In this document: positions 19,816-33,001 of the stretch, piece by piece
How positions within the stretch are numbered: the first letter of the stretch is position 1
Layout: each line of letters opens with the position of its first letter
Assembly: GCA_005656395.1 (NCBI GenBank)
Contig: SRSI01000031.1
Span: 620,001 to 684,000, forward strand
DNA length: 64,000 nt
Reading direction: 5' to 3'
From: Strongyloides papillosus
Lineage: Eukaryota; Nematoda; Chromadorea; Rhabditida; Strongyloididae
Translations under genes and position numbers: made by a program
Notes under the pieces: generated by a model
The model's database searches: none
Told to the model about the DNA's origin: nothing
Seen by the model: the letters and a program-made list of their open reading frames with translations, nothing else

Positions 19816-22279
19816 AAACCCACTCAATTTTGTTTTTTATTGTATTTAATATGCAGTTAAAACAGTGCTATTACGGTCCCAAGAAATCTCAAATGAAATA
19901 TAAGTTAACACTAAAAGTAAGAACTTGATACTTTTTGATAAATTATTTGAATAAAACACTTTTATTGAAAAGTTTGTAGTAAAAAGGACACCTTTTAGTT
20001 TTGGCAGGACAATTGATAAAAAAATATTTTAAAGCATAAACCATAATTAAATATATATTTTGATAAAAAAAAAGTAAAAAAATAGTTATCATAATCAAGA
20101 AACCAATACCTTTCTGAATTTTTACTTCAAATAGTAAGTAAATTCTGTATTATTCAATAACTGCTCGAAAAAATCTTTGTTATCTTCGTCCTTCACCGAA
20201 TTAAATTGTCGAAATAGCCGTTAATGATGCACTTAGTTGTTTGACATTTTGTTAATTTGCACACATTTCTTCTATTTTTGAAACTTTCTTTACATTTTTA
20301 AGGTAGAATCGATATCTACTTCAAGTACTAGAATTTTCGAAGGACCATAGGTATAGTGTAAAACGATTATAAATTTTATACGTATAATTAAAACAATTCA
20401 TACACTCAATGAGTTATTTATGCTTTATAGTTACTTAAATATCCAAGTGTTTTCATTATTATTCGTAAAAAAACTTTCATATCACTGTTAAACAATTTTA
20501 TTAATGGTATATTCACTTTTTGAACATTGAATATCTATTTTTTTTGATTGACCTACTGAAACAAATAATTACAGAAAAATTACTAACAGTTAATATAAAA
20601 AGTAATAGAAATAGATTTAAAATTTAAAAATATTAGCAATAAAATATTGTTTTATCCCTTTTGACAATTTTTGACTCTGTAGATGTGAAATAGTGTCTGA
20701 TAAATTAAGAAATATTTTGAAATAAACTTATTTTAACAAATAGTATTGTGTTAATGGTAAGTGAAATTGCCTTCTTCATTTTATTAATGACGAGTAACAA
20801 TCTAAAATAGATATTTTGTTTCCTATTTTTATATAAATATGATAAACTTTTGCATATTGTTATTACTTTAAGATGATTTATTAACCATTTCTACACAAAT
20901 TAAATGTTTACTTTTAACTTGGATAAGTTATTTACAAAGAATATATTTTTAACAACTTACCAAGTCATCTTTAAACTTTTGATGGTCGGAAGTAATTTAA
21001 TATGAAAACAAGTAATGAATATTTAACACTTGTTTTAAATAAAATGCAAAAAAGTTTTAAATATAGAAAGCATCATTAAAGATTTATACAATAAACGGTT
21101 CAATTAATTGCAAACAAACGATGAAAAAAAAAATATTCTAAAGAGCTAAATTATTGATATTTTCATAAAATTTATATGATTATTATTTAAAAAAAGAATC
21201 AATCGAAATATCAATTTGTTTGATTGATATAAGGTATTGAGAAAAAGTTCTTGTTATAAATTAATAATATAAAATGACTACAGTATAATTGCATATAGAG
21301 AACTATTCTGATGTGTAAATACATTAATGACCAATAGAAAAAACTTAGTTCTTTTAATTAGATAGAAATATTTATTAATAAGTCTTTTAATTTTTACTAT
21401 AATAAGACTCATGAGGATTAATTATAAGAAACAAGTTTAATATTTTGATTTACAAATGAGACAATGAATTTTTGCATTAGTTTCAATAGTGTTAAACTTA
21501 AATATTGTTTAAATGGTGTTATTTTATTTAAGTATTCTATTTTGTTATTTTAAAGAAAAATTCTACTAATTTATCAAAAAATTTTTCTAGCGATATTGAA
21601 AATTAATTTGACATTTTATATTAATTCAAAGAAACACATTTATTGTAAAAAATTGTTATTAAATTTTTCTAATGTATCATTTTTTCCTGTAATTTTTTTA
21701 TGTAATTAGTAAATTTATCTCACTTTGTTATTATTCTTTTAAATTAAAGTTAATATGAAATTTAACAAATTTGTAAAAAATAAACCCAATAAAATTGAGT
21801 TAACAAATAATTAGTTTACAGAATTTTTTTTGGTCCATTAAGAACAATTTTCTAGGATATTGTTTAATGATGTTTATATTAATCTAAAATTATTTTTATT
21901 TTTAAAATATTTATAAACTGGTAATTTCACATTCATAATATTAGAAACATTATAAATAAAACAGTTAATAAAAATATGTTTACATTTGTACTGTCTGTTA
22001 AAAATTTCATAATTAATCTTTCCAAAATTTTGAAAATTTAAGATATATTTAAAAAAATTTTAAATAACTTAAAGATGCGAATCTAAGTTCTCGTTTATTA
22101 TAGTGACAAAATTTCTAGAAAATTGAAATACAATATTAAAATTATATCGTAATTTTCACTAAAGGAATTTATACTAATGAAAAAAATTTTTAGAATAAAC
22201 TTCGTTTTTATTTTTACATAAAAATCATATTATGTTTTTATAATTTTAAAATTTAATTTGGTTTCAATATTTTATTAAA
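19816..22279. other. Intergenic, AT-rich, no gene seen
   Basis: About 2.5 kb without a supportable open frame. A short AAAAAGGACA motif near 19980 recalls the ends of the 3307-5496 element, but nothing else matches. Confidence 0.5.
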
Positions 22280-23231
22280 TTAAAAAAAATAGAAAATATA
22301 AAGAATAAATAAGGCAATATTTAATATAAATGATATACATTTTCCACATGAATTCATTCTAATATCATGACGTCTTGTTTGGTAGCCGCCATAAAGATTA
22401 ATTTCTAAGCCATAATTTGGATCAATTTTTGCTATCGCTTCATCTACCTGAAGTATTGTTGAAAAAGATGATCCTTGAAATGTTGTAAAAGGATTTCTCA
22501 TATGAATATCATTACATTTTTCCCTTTTATTGCAAAAACACGTCGTCTGAAATATGTTCATTCTTATGAATAAATGAAGTAATATTACTTACATGATTGT
22601 CATTGTCTTGACATAACATTGTTGCCCCAGCTCTATTAGCTACTAACTCGCCTTTTTGTTTAGCCAACTGTAAATCCATTAATTGCCATTTGGATAATTT
22701 CAAACAACCAGACATATATTGATAAGCACCACATTTTTTACATTGTCCTAAAAAGTATATATTTATAGGAAATGGTAGATGAATAAATAATAAATGAATA
22801 TAAATTTTTCGATGATATATTAAATTTTTTATTATATTAATAAAAAACATACTCATAAAACAAGCATTTCCTTGGCATGTAGGAGCATGTATACCACACA
22901 ATGGACCTTTTTGATCTTTAGAGTGAAATCTCCATAGTTGAATACATTGTTTACATGTTACTGTTGGTAAAGATGTGTCAAGCTCTAAATATTTTATGAG
23001 TCCATGTGGGTTATGAGAATTTTGATGTTCATTTTCTGGATAAAGAAATGAATTTTTTTGATTAATGTTACTTTTAAATGCATTATAGTCAAATTGTGAA
23101 CTAACACAAAGTTGAATAATAAAAAAGAATATTAAAAGTTTCAATAAAGGAGCATTATAGGTATTTTTCCATATATTATTAAAAAAGTTAAGTTTGCAAA
23201 GGAAAATAATAGGCGAAATAAAAGTATTCAT
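22280..23231 (-). CDS. Secreted, probably GPI-anchored Ly6-like cysteine protein
   Basis: Exons 22853-23231, 22593-22747 and 22280-22546 are joined over introns of 105 and 45 bp with canonical sites and matching phase, giving 266 aa. A hydrophobic N-terminal segment (about 28-45, LLKLLIFFFIIQLC) acts as a signal sequence, although 25 residues precede it, so the true start may lie further in or in another exon. The mature region has paired cysteines (CKQCIQLW, CGIHAPTCQGNACF, QCKKCGAYQYMSGC) and ends with CFCNKREKCND, like the CxCN..CN close of three-finger Ly6/uPAR domains. A C-terminal hydrophobic tail (CISFILNIALFILYIFYFF) suggests a GPI anchor. By family knowledge it sits on the outer cell surface. 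The specific role is unknown. Confidence 0.7.
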
Positions 23232-26200
23232 TAAATATTTTGATATTTGGCATTAGCAGAAAAATAAAATTTAATAGTTGTAGATTTTTTTTCTTTATTT
23301 CTAAAGTAATAAGGTATAAATAATTTTGATATTAAGAAAAAAAAGCATCTGTTGATATAACGATACTCCTATAACAATATATCATTTATGATTAATTTTG
23401 ACGGGATAGATGAAAATAAAGTTGTCAAAATATTCTCATGTTAATTCAAAATTCTACTTTTCTGTGTTAAAGTTTATACATAAGATAAGTAGAATTTTAA
23501 ACTTTTAACCTATCGTGTAGTTTTGTCTTGTCCATTAAAAGAATCTACTTCAAAAATATTAACTTTATGAATTTAAACACATATTTTATATAATAGAAAG
23601 ATACGATTTTCTTGTACTAGTTACATGAAAATCGTGTAACTTAAACATTTACCATAAAATGTATATGATACATTTTTATGAATATATCAATGACTAATCG
23701 AAAATAAAAATATATTATTTTTATATTTTTATTTTGTAATAAATAAATAAATTGCCTATTTTATTTTAATATCCTTAAAAAATGAGAATAACATTATTTT
23801 ACTATTCTTATTAGCATCATTTAAAATATCTTTATAAATAAATATAAATAAATATTTTAAAAGATAATGATTATATTTTTTAAAATGAACGATAGAATAA
23901 TCAAAGTACAATTAATAAAAAAATATAAATTATTTCCTCTAATTATTTTCCATTATATTTCAATGACTATAAATTATTAATTTTATAAGAGAATATCAAA
24001 ATATATTGAATAGAATAAAGTTAGTTAAATAATATAATAAGGAAATGATAAATATTTTTTAAATTTTTATTCTATTACATACAAAGAATATCTTTTTTGC
24101 CTATTGATAAATATTGTTTCATTTGATTTGTCTTTTTGATAAATCTCTCGAAAGATAAAGATTAAAGATAAGAAAATAAATGTGAGATAGAGAAAACAGT
24201 AATTATCCAACTTGGAATAATCAGCCTTACTGTAATTAATTTAAAATGAGAGAAAACTTTTTTCTTAAATCATAAAATGTAAAATGTTTAAAAATTAAAT
24301 AGAAATATATACAGCAAGATGTTTATATCTTAACATACATGTAAAATGATACTTCATCAGTTAGTACTTTTATCTATAAATTATTAAGAATGCTTTGATT
24401 ATTAGGCACACTTAATTATACATATTCTTTTGAAATTAATAAATTCCTATACTTACATTCTCATATTAAATATTTTACTACTAGGTATAAAATAGTATGT
24501 TTTTCTGATTAGATTCTTGGTATAAAAATATATAAATTATTTGTAAACTTGGATATATATATTAAATAATTGTTTTTTAATTATGTTATAAAAATTTATT
24601 ATTTTACAATCTTTCGACATAGTATCTATAATGGTATTGAAGAATGAAGTAACTTTATATCAAGATATATGCTTATTATAATAAGAAATTTAATAGCTTT
24701 AAACTTAATATAAATTAGGTACATTTTGAGTATGTAATATTAATTAATTATTAAGGAAATTAAATATATTGCTAGTGATTAAAAAAGTTAATTTATTAAA
24801 TATATTAATATTATCTAAGTGTCTTTATTATTGAAAAAATAAAATCATTATACGTCAAAGCAATTCTTAAATTGCATGTATATAATAACAAAAGAAAAAT
24901 TTTGACAAGAAGTAAGAAAAATAAAAATAGTAAATGAATGTTATTAAAAAGTCACCTATTATAAAAGTTGTTACAACTTTAAAATGTTTATTTGGAACAG
25001 GGGAAATATAACAATAGAAGAGCAAACTTCTTCAAAAAAATTATCATTTCATAGAAGACAAAATTACATTTCAGTAAAATTTATCATCCCTATTCTTAAC
25101 ACATATTTATGTAAGATTTAGATAATTTAAAAGCCATATTGTCCTGTTTTATACTTCCAAATTTTATATTGCTTTATATCTATGAAATATATAAAAGTAT
25201 CTAAAGAATAGGGAATTAGAATATGTAAGAAAAAATATAATATTAAACAGATTGATAATGTTTTATGAGTATATTTGTGTTTCTATTGTTAAAAATACAA
25301 TTTTGTAAGCAACGTACATTTTCATTACAAATTATATTTTTACACATAAGTATTTGCTAATTAAATTCACCGAAAAAACTATTGAGATATGATTATCAAA
25401 TCTTTGCTTTTAATAAGAATATTTTTTTATATATTTTAAAATAACATGTATACTTTAAATGTTTTATTCGAGAGAACTCAAGAATGAAGTGCTTTTAAGT
25501 GTTTTTCAAAGAAAAATAATAGAATTAATAGTTACATGGAGATAAATAAAATAAAAGTACAAAATTATGTATGGTAAATAGTAACAAAGAGAACTCGATA
25601 GTATTGGCAACACAAAATGTTATTCAAGAATTAATTAAATTTCAAATAATAAAAATATATATTTTTTAAAACAAAGAACATTGTAATGCCTAAAAAATTC
25701 ATTTATAACTAATAAAACATTGTGTTATTAAAGAAAAAAAAGAAGCTTGTCTATTGTTAAATTTAGTTCATCAAATAAATTAAATAACATTAATTGATAA
25801 CTTTGATATACTGTCAGCATTATAAAATAATATTGTGTAATAACTTATTAAACATATTTTTTAGTTGATTTAAATTGTTTAACAATAGATGCTTTGTTGA
25901 TTTAGATGTAAAATTTTAACTTTAATAATTTATCATAAAAAATTATGTTATAAGATAATTTAATAAGATGTTACGAATATCAAATAAAACTTTCTTTATT
26001 AAATTTAAAGAAGTTATTTAAATGCAATTGATAAAGAAATTTTTTTGTTCGTTTTTTTAATATTTTTTAATTTTTTGGACACCAAAAGGAACAAATTTTT
26101 TGAATAATAGTTAATAAAACGATTTTAATTCAATTTGTAATAATTTGAATTTAATGATTTAAAAATATTGAATTATTTGTTTATAGAAATATAAAGAATA

Positions 26201-27526
26201 CTTTACATTTTTCTTTTACTAGCAATTTTGATACTTTATTATTACATAAAAAAAACTTCTAAGCTAATAATTTATTTTAGATGATATGATAGACTTCTAA
26301 ATATTTTAAAATATTTCTCGTTGATCATAATAAAAGGTTTTTTTAAATAATAGTAATAAAGTGTTATCATTCATCAATATAATGTTTTTGGAAAACACCT
26401 TTCTTCTTGATGACCACAACTTTAAAATAGATTTTCTTTCTTATATGCTTGAATGTTTACTTAAAAATTAAATATCCTTACGAAAATTTAAGAAAAATGT
26501 ATTCAATATTTAAATTTATCATGTAGAACTTATTTTAACATGATTACAATATCTAGATAATGTTTATCACAAGGCATATTTTTACATTAAGTAAAAATGT
26601 TATTTAAATCAGTTGAGAATTTGTTGATTCATCAATAAATTATGAAAAATGTTGATACTGAAAACATTTTAAAATAATTATCAATTTGCAGTAATATCTT
26701 TTTCAATAAAATTCTTTAAGATTATAATTATTATATTATTTTTTGATAAGGTGTGATTATACTAAAATAATGTTATTCTTAAAGTAATTTCATTGTAAAA
26801 ATTAGAAATTTTCGTTATGCAAAATATGATGTTATTTACATGATAAATAACTTATTTTTTAGCAAACATTGAATAGTGGTTGGTTTTTAAAATAGACTAA
26901 CTAACAAATGCCAAACTTATCATTAATCAAAAATAATACATTTTTAAATCGTCAACGCCCAAGTAATGAATACTTGCACACATTTATTTATTGAATAATA
27001 TTATATATGTAGCTATTAAATAAATCTTATAACATTTAAAAAAAACACAGATAATATAGCTTTTATTTTTTCCCTTGTTTTTTAGTAGTAATGTAATTTA
27101 ATAATGCCTTGTAAATAGTTTTATTTCTACTACGTTCAATTATTAGAAAACTAGTTAAGAAATAATTTAAAAATTGTGAATTATAAGTACTATTACAAGT
27201 ATTTTTTAATATAAAGTAATTTAATATAACCATATCATTAAAGCCTATAGATAAAAAATGAAACTGACATTATTGGAAAATTTTATTGTTTTATTAAATG
27301 ATGAGAAAGTATAAAGCAAACAGAAATAAATACTCTTTAACTTAAAAAAATTAACATTTGTTTCACAACATTTTTTTTATCAAATAAGTAAAATGTTATA
27401 TATAATTGTCGATTGATTACGCTTTCAACAGTTGATGCGGAGATCTAACTCTTTTCTATAAAAAAATGATTTACCTTTCATTATCGGGATTAAAAATAGC
27501 AATTTTTATCATTCGTATGTATATTT
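23232..27526. other. Long intergenic region, no gene seen
   Basis: About 4.3 kb of AT-rich sequence without a supportable coding or RNA gene. It lies downstream of lam-1 and upstream of the Ly6-like gene, so it probably holds the latter's promoter. Confidence 0.5.
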
Positions 27527-30500
27527 TTAACTATCACAAGTAGCGTAATAATCTTCAAGATTCTTTATTTTGTTTGTTGCTTCTTCTATTCTTACTGTTT
27601 CTAAATCTATGCTATTATTTATATCATCCAAAGAAACATCTGCTACTGCAATATCTTTTAACAAATTTTCTATCTCATTATTTTGTGATAGTCGTTTAGT
27701 AAGTAAATCTGTAGCACGTTTACGTAACTCTTCAGCTCTTTGTTGAGGAACTTCACTTCCAGATTTTCTTTCTTTCAATCTTTCTTTTGCCGCAGAAATA
27801 TTATCTTTTAAAATTTCACCTGCTATTGCAGACCATTGAATTATATCATTAGCATTACTTTCTTTTTCATTAGCAACTTTTCTTAAATCAGCACTTCTAA
27901 GGTATTGTACTTGAATATCCGTCCATTGCTTACTTAATTCATCATACTCTTTTGTAATTTTTTCTAAAAGTACATTTATCTCTTCTGCTTCCTTTGATGC
28001 AGTATCATAATTTGTTTTAGCATCATTTAATTTGTCAGTAGCATCTTCAACAATTTTTTTAGCTATTTTTTGAACTTCATTTGTTGCATCAACAGTCTTT
28101 TTAATTGTTTCTGTAATAGCTTTTGCTTCTTCGGCTGCCTTCGAAGCAGTATCAGCTTTCTTTTTAAGATCTACTGCTGTTGATTTATTACCACGTGTTT
28201 CAGCCAATATTTCATCAATATTATTTATCTTTGAAAGTTGTTCTCTAATTTGATTTGCCAATCCTTCTATTTCTTCTGGTGTTTGTGATATTTCCATTTC
28301 ATCAATATTTTTAATGATTTCTTCAACTTGTTCTGGTTTTGTACGATTAACATTTGTATTAAATTCTTTAATTTCATTTAAAAGTTTATTAATATCACTA
28401 ACAGTTTTATTAACTTCTTGTGCAGAATGATTAGCAATTGATAAAGCACTATCTGCGTCAGATAATGGGCTTGAAAATTCTTGTTTTAATTTTCTAATTT
28501 CTGCTAACATACTTTCAGCATCATTTTGCTTTAAGGTTAATGTTTTAAAGGCATCGTCAGAAAATTCTTGCGCTTGTAATGCTAAAGAAACAGCTCCTTC
28601 AGGGCATGATTTTCCACCACAACTTCCACACAATGAAATAGGGCCACCACACAATGCATCACATGGGGCTGTTTCTTTTCCACAAACTTGTTGATTAATT
28701 TTTGGAGCAACAGAAATAAGTGAATGATATTCTTGCTCGATTTTTTCTAAAGCAACTGTATTCTCTTCAAATTGTTTCTCAAAATCATCTTTATGTTTAT
28801 CTAATAGTGTTTGAGCTTCATGACTTTTAGATTCTGCTTCAGTAAATTTACTAATAGCATCTTCAACATTTTTTATAGCTTTTTGTGATTTTTCAGCACT
28901 TTCTCTAGTAACATTATATGCACCAAAAATATCAGTTTCTCTTAACTGAGTTGCTTTGTCTGACAATTCTTGAGCATCAATCGTAAGTTGATTTACATCA
29001 TCTTTTAATATTTTCATTTGAGATTTAGCCATTGAAACTTTATTAGCAGTTTGTGAGACGAGATCTGAACCAAAATTATGCCTGCTTTGTGCTTTAAGAA
29101 TATTTTCACGTAATAAAACTATCTTGTCATCAAGTACTGCAATATCGAGTGCTGACATATTAGATGCTGCTAATTGCTTTTTAATTTCTCCAAGTTTTTC
29201 ATCCATCTCATTGAATTCTGTATCGTATACCGAAGCAATTCCTGTATCTTCGATATTATTAGCCTTTGTTGTAAGTTCTTCCATATCCATTGCTAATTTT
29301 TGAAGTATATTATCCCAGTTTTGGAAACATTCTCCACATGTTTTGCAATTTGGCCAAACTCCAGTATATCCACGTGCACATTCATTACATTGTGGTCCAC
29401 CAGAACCTGTTTTACAAATACATGTACCGTCATCTCTATTACATTGCATACTTGCAGAACCATATGGATTACATTCACAACGAACACATTCTCCGTTAAC
29501 CGGATCACCCCAATAATAATCTTCACATTCAGAACATGTACGTCCACCTCTTCCTTGTTTGCATGAACATTGTCCATTAATAGGATTACATTCCAAATGT
29601 GGTTTTCCATCATGTCCCATAACAACACCAGATGGATCACAATCACAAGAGGAACATCCTTCACCACTTTGAAGATTATAGTGATTAACTTCACATTGGT
29701 CACAAGTTTTTCCAATAACATTCGGAAGACATGGACATTGTCCAGAAACACGATCACATTCTCCGGCAGTTGAATTAGTTCCAAATTTATTACATACGCA
29801 ATGTTGACAATTACGAATTTTAGCATCACCATAAAATCCATCTTTGCAAAGTTCACATTGTGATCCTTCTGTATTATATAGACACTTAAGACATTCTCCA
29901 GTTAATGAATCACAGTTTCCAGGTACACTAGGATCAATATTACCATTGCAATCACATTTTTCACATGAACCACCAAGTTCTCTTGGATTTCCCCAATAGT
30001 TTACATCACATTCATCACAATGCTTACCAGTATATCCATGTTTGCAATTACAAACAATATCTTGTGTAGCATAATCTAAAGAGGAACGAACGTAACATGA
30101 ATCAGCATGTTGAGATCCAGAACCAGGACCACCAGGACAACGACATGGTTTGCAAGGAATATTAACAGAAAGCCTTGGATCACCAAAATATCCTGGAAGA
30201 CATCTTTCACATTGATGTCCATCAGTTAATTCTCTACATTCAATACAAGCTCCAGTTTTTTGGTCACAAACAGAAGCATGTTCATTACACTCGCATGTAA
30301 GACAATCAGGGAATTTCCAAAATCCTGGATAACATTGATTACATTGTCTTCCTGTAATTCCTTTGGCTGTACAAAGACATTGTCCTGTTTCTTTATCACA
30401 GAAATTATGTAATGCACCAGTATTATCACAATCACATGGTTTACATCCAGAAGGTCCAAAACCATAAGTCCCTTCAGCACATTTATCACATCTTCTACCA

Positions 30501-33001
30501 ATAACATTTGGTTTGCATTCACATTGACCACCTTGAGATTTACATATACCAGAAACAGATCCTGTTGGATCACAATCACATTGTAAACCTTGTCCAATAA
30601 ATGTTGCAGCAACTGGGCAGATGTATCTTTGACAAACTTCACCAATACGATTAGCTGGATAAAGACTTATTGCATAATTTCTACATTGATAACGATTATA
30701 TTCTTCACGATGATATGCATTTGTACCTTCACCTTTGAAAATATCTAATTCTTCTGTTGGTGGAACAAATAGAATTGAATCAACTAAAAGTGAAGCACCA
30801 CGATTTGGATGATTCGTTCTTTTTTCACCAAATACTACTTTGACATCATATACTACATTTGCATCAAGGCATACAGATGGTCTTAATTCAACGTATCTTC
30901 CATTTGGATGAAGTCTAGCTAAAAGCATATCATTCTCAACATTTGAATTAGCACATGGGGAATAAGGATCTGGTTTAGATGGTCTATTAATAAAAACTTG
31001 TACATTTTCCCATCCAATATTATCATGTTCTGATTCATATCTAATAACAACATTATAATCCATTGATTTTTGAATACCATCAATAGTAAAATCAAGAGTA
31101 GTTCCTTCTCTAACACGTGTATATCCAGTACCAGTCCATTCTTGATGTGTTTCATGTTTAGATGGTAGTCTTGGTTCATTCTCACTTAATACACCAATAG
31201 ATTGAGCATCCTCAGCTTCATATGTATAATGATCAATCGAAGCACAGAAAAATGATGATTCAGTAATATTACACCTTCTACCAGTGAAATGTGGTCTACA
31301 TTTACATTGTCCAGTAAGAATATCACATTGATTATCATGTGAACCTCCAATATCACAATCACAAGGTGAACAACCTTCTGGATTATCAGAAAGGCCATAA
31401 TGTTCTGGAAGGCATTGATCACAATTTTCTCCAGTAACAAGTCTTTTACATGTACATTCACCAGTAACCTTATCACAACCTTCATTATTTATTGTACCTA
31501 GTGTATTGCATGTACATGCTCTACATCCTAATGGATCATCACCATTTAGTTTCCAAAAACCATTTTTACATCTATCACAACTTGGACCATCAACATTCTC
31601 CTTACAATAACATTTTCCTGCAACTAATTTTCTTTCTTCGTCTTGTTCACTTTCACATATTCCATTATTAAGTGAACCAGCTTTATTACAGTTACATGGA
31701 CGACATACATATGGATCATATATTGGTAAATTTGGATCTCTATAAAAGAATGGTTTACATTGTTCACAATTTTTTCCTTGTGTATTATGTTGGCAATTGT
31801 CACAAACACCACCAGAAACGAAACCTGATTCTTGATAAACTGCTCTATCAAAATGACAAGAATTGGCATGAGAATTACATTCACATCTTTTACATTCGTT
31901 TGATTGATTTCCAATGGCTGGTCTCCATGGTAAATCATTGTAAAAGTCTTCACATTTTTCACAATTTAATCCCTTTGTATTATGTGTACATTCACATCTT
32001 CCATGTACCATATCTGGGTTATCGTAACCAATTTGATCACCACCATCAATTGGAATACAACGTTGAGCATGTCCATAACATGAACAAGAACCACGAACAA
32101 CTAATTCATATAATGCGTAATAATATTTTTCATGAATCTCTGGTCTGTAGTCAAGTAAATCATCACCAAGTGTATGAAGTTTAGTAAAATTAATTCGTAA
32201 ATTTGTTATTTTTAAAAGATTAGCTACCTCATCAGCATAAGGATTACCAGTCCTGATTTGAGGAGAAATAACTTTATATACTAACTATAAGAAAATAAAA
32301 TAAATTATTATAATATTTACAAGAAATAATAGTATTTAGTAATTATACTGTAATCTATCATTATTACTTACCTCACCACCACTGGAGGGTGAAACAGCAC
32401 TATAAGCTGATGTACAAATTACATCACCATGATTTTTAGGTCTTTCCTCTTTAACACCAGGAAATGAACTGGCACAGTCATAAGCGAAATATCTATAAAT
32501 AGACCATGTTCTACCAAAATCAGCAGATCTTTCAATAAACATAGCGGCAGGTCTAAATGTTTTAAATGTCATAATAAGGTGAGTAAAATGAAATTCAGCT
32601 TCAAGATCAAGTCTAATAGAAACATTTTGTACACCATTTTCTGATTGCCACCAATTTCTTGTTCTTTCTAATCCATTTTCTGTTACTATATTTTCAATTC
32701 TATGTGATAATCTAGAAGAATCGGGGTATGGTTTCCATTCTTTACGAGAATCACAATAATAACAACTAGTATTACCATCAAGATTCGATACAATACAAAA
32801 ACGTTCACGCTTTTTTAAACCACAAGTTGATGTAGCTGAAAGTTGATGCTTTCTACCAATTAATAAATTTCCTGTTGCTGGATAACATGAATGTTCATTA
32901 CACATATCTTCTTCTAACATAGCTTCTCCATAATTTATATTGTAATATATTGATAGTAGTGCAGTAATACACCATAGTTTGAGAATTATATTTCTCGCCA
33001 T
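27527..33001 (-). CDS. lam-1: Laminin subunit beta
   Basis: Exons 32372-33001 and 27527-32284 (87-bp intron, phase 0) give 1795 aa, the usual length of nematode laminin beta. The order is a signal peptide (about 1-25), laminin N-terminal domain (about 30-275, with CYYCDSR and FKTFRPAAM), EGF-like LE repeats (about 277-550), a laminin IV type B domain (about 557-750, CASIDHYTYEAED to QCRNYAISLYP), a second LE run (about 765-1190) and a coiled coil (about 1195-1790). The coiled coil is interrupted by a Cys-rich beta loop, CGGPISLCGSCGGKSC, near 1426. The type B domain and the beta loop identify beta, not gamma. The subunit assembles with alpha and gamma chains into secreted laminin trimers that organise basement membranes. 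The near C-terminal Cys (YATCDS) would disulphide-bond to gamma. Confidence 0.95.

Noticed and set aside
19816..21795. Possible 2-kb element with CTCAATTTT-type inverted ends
   Set aside because: The match is short, AT-rich and without a target duplication, so it is within chance expectation.
29290..32184. Several frames of 67-187 codons overlapping lam-1 on both strands
   Set aside because: They are alternative-frame shadows of the cysteine-rich laminin repeats.
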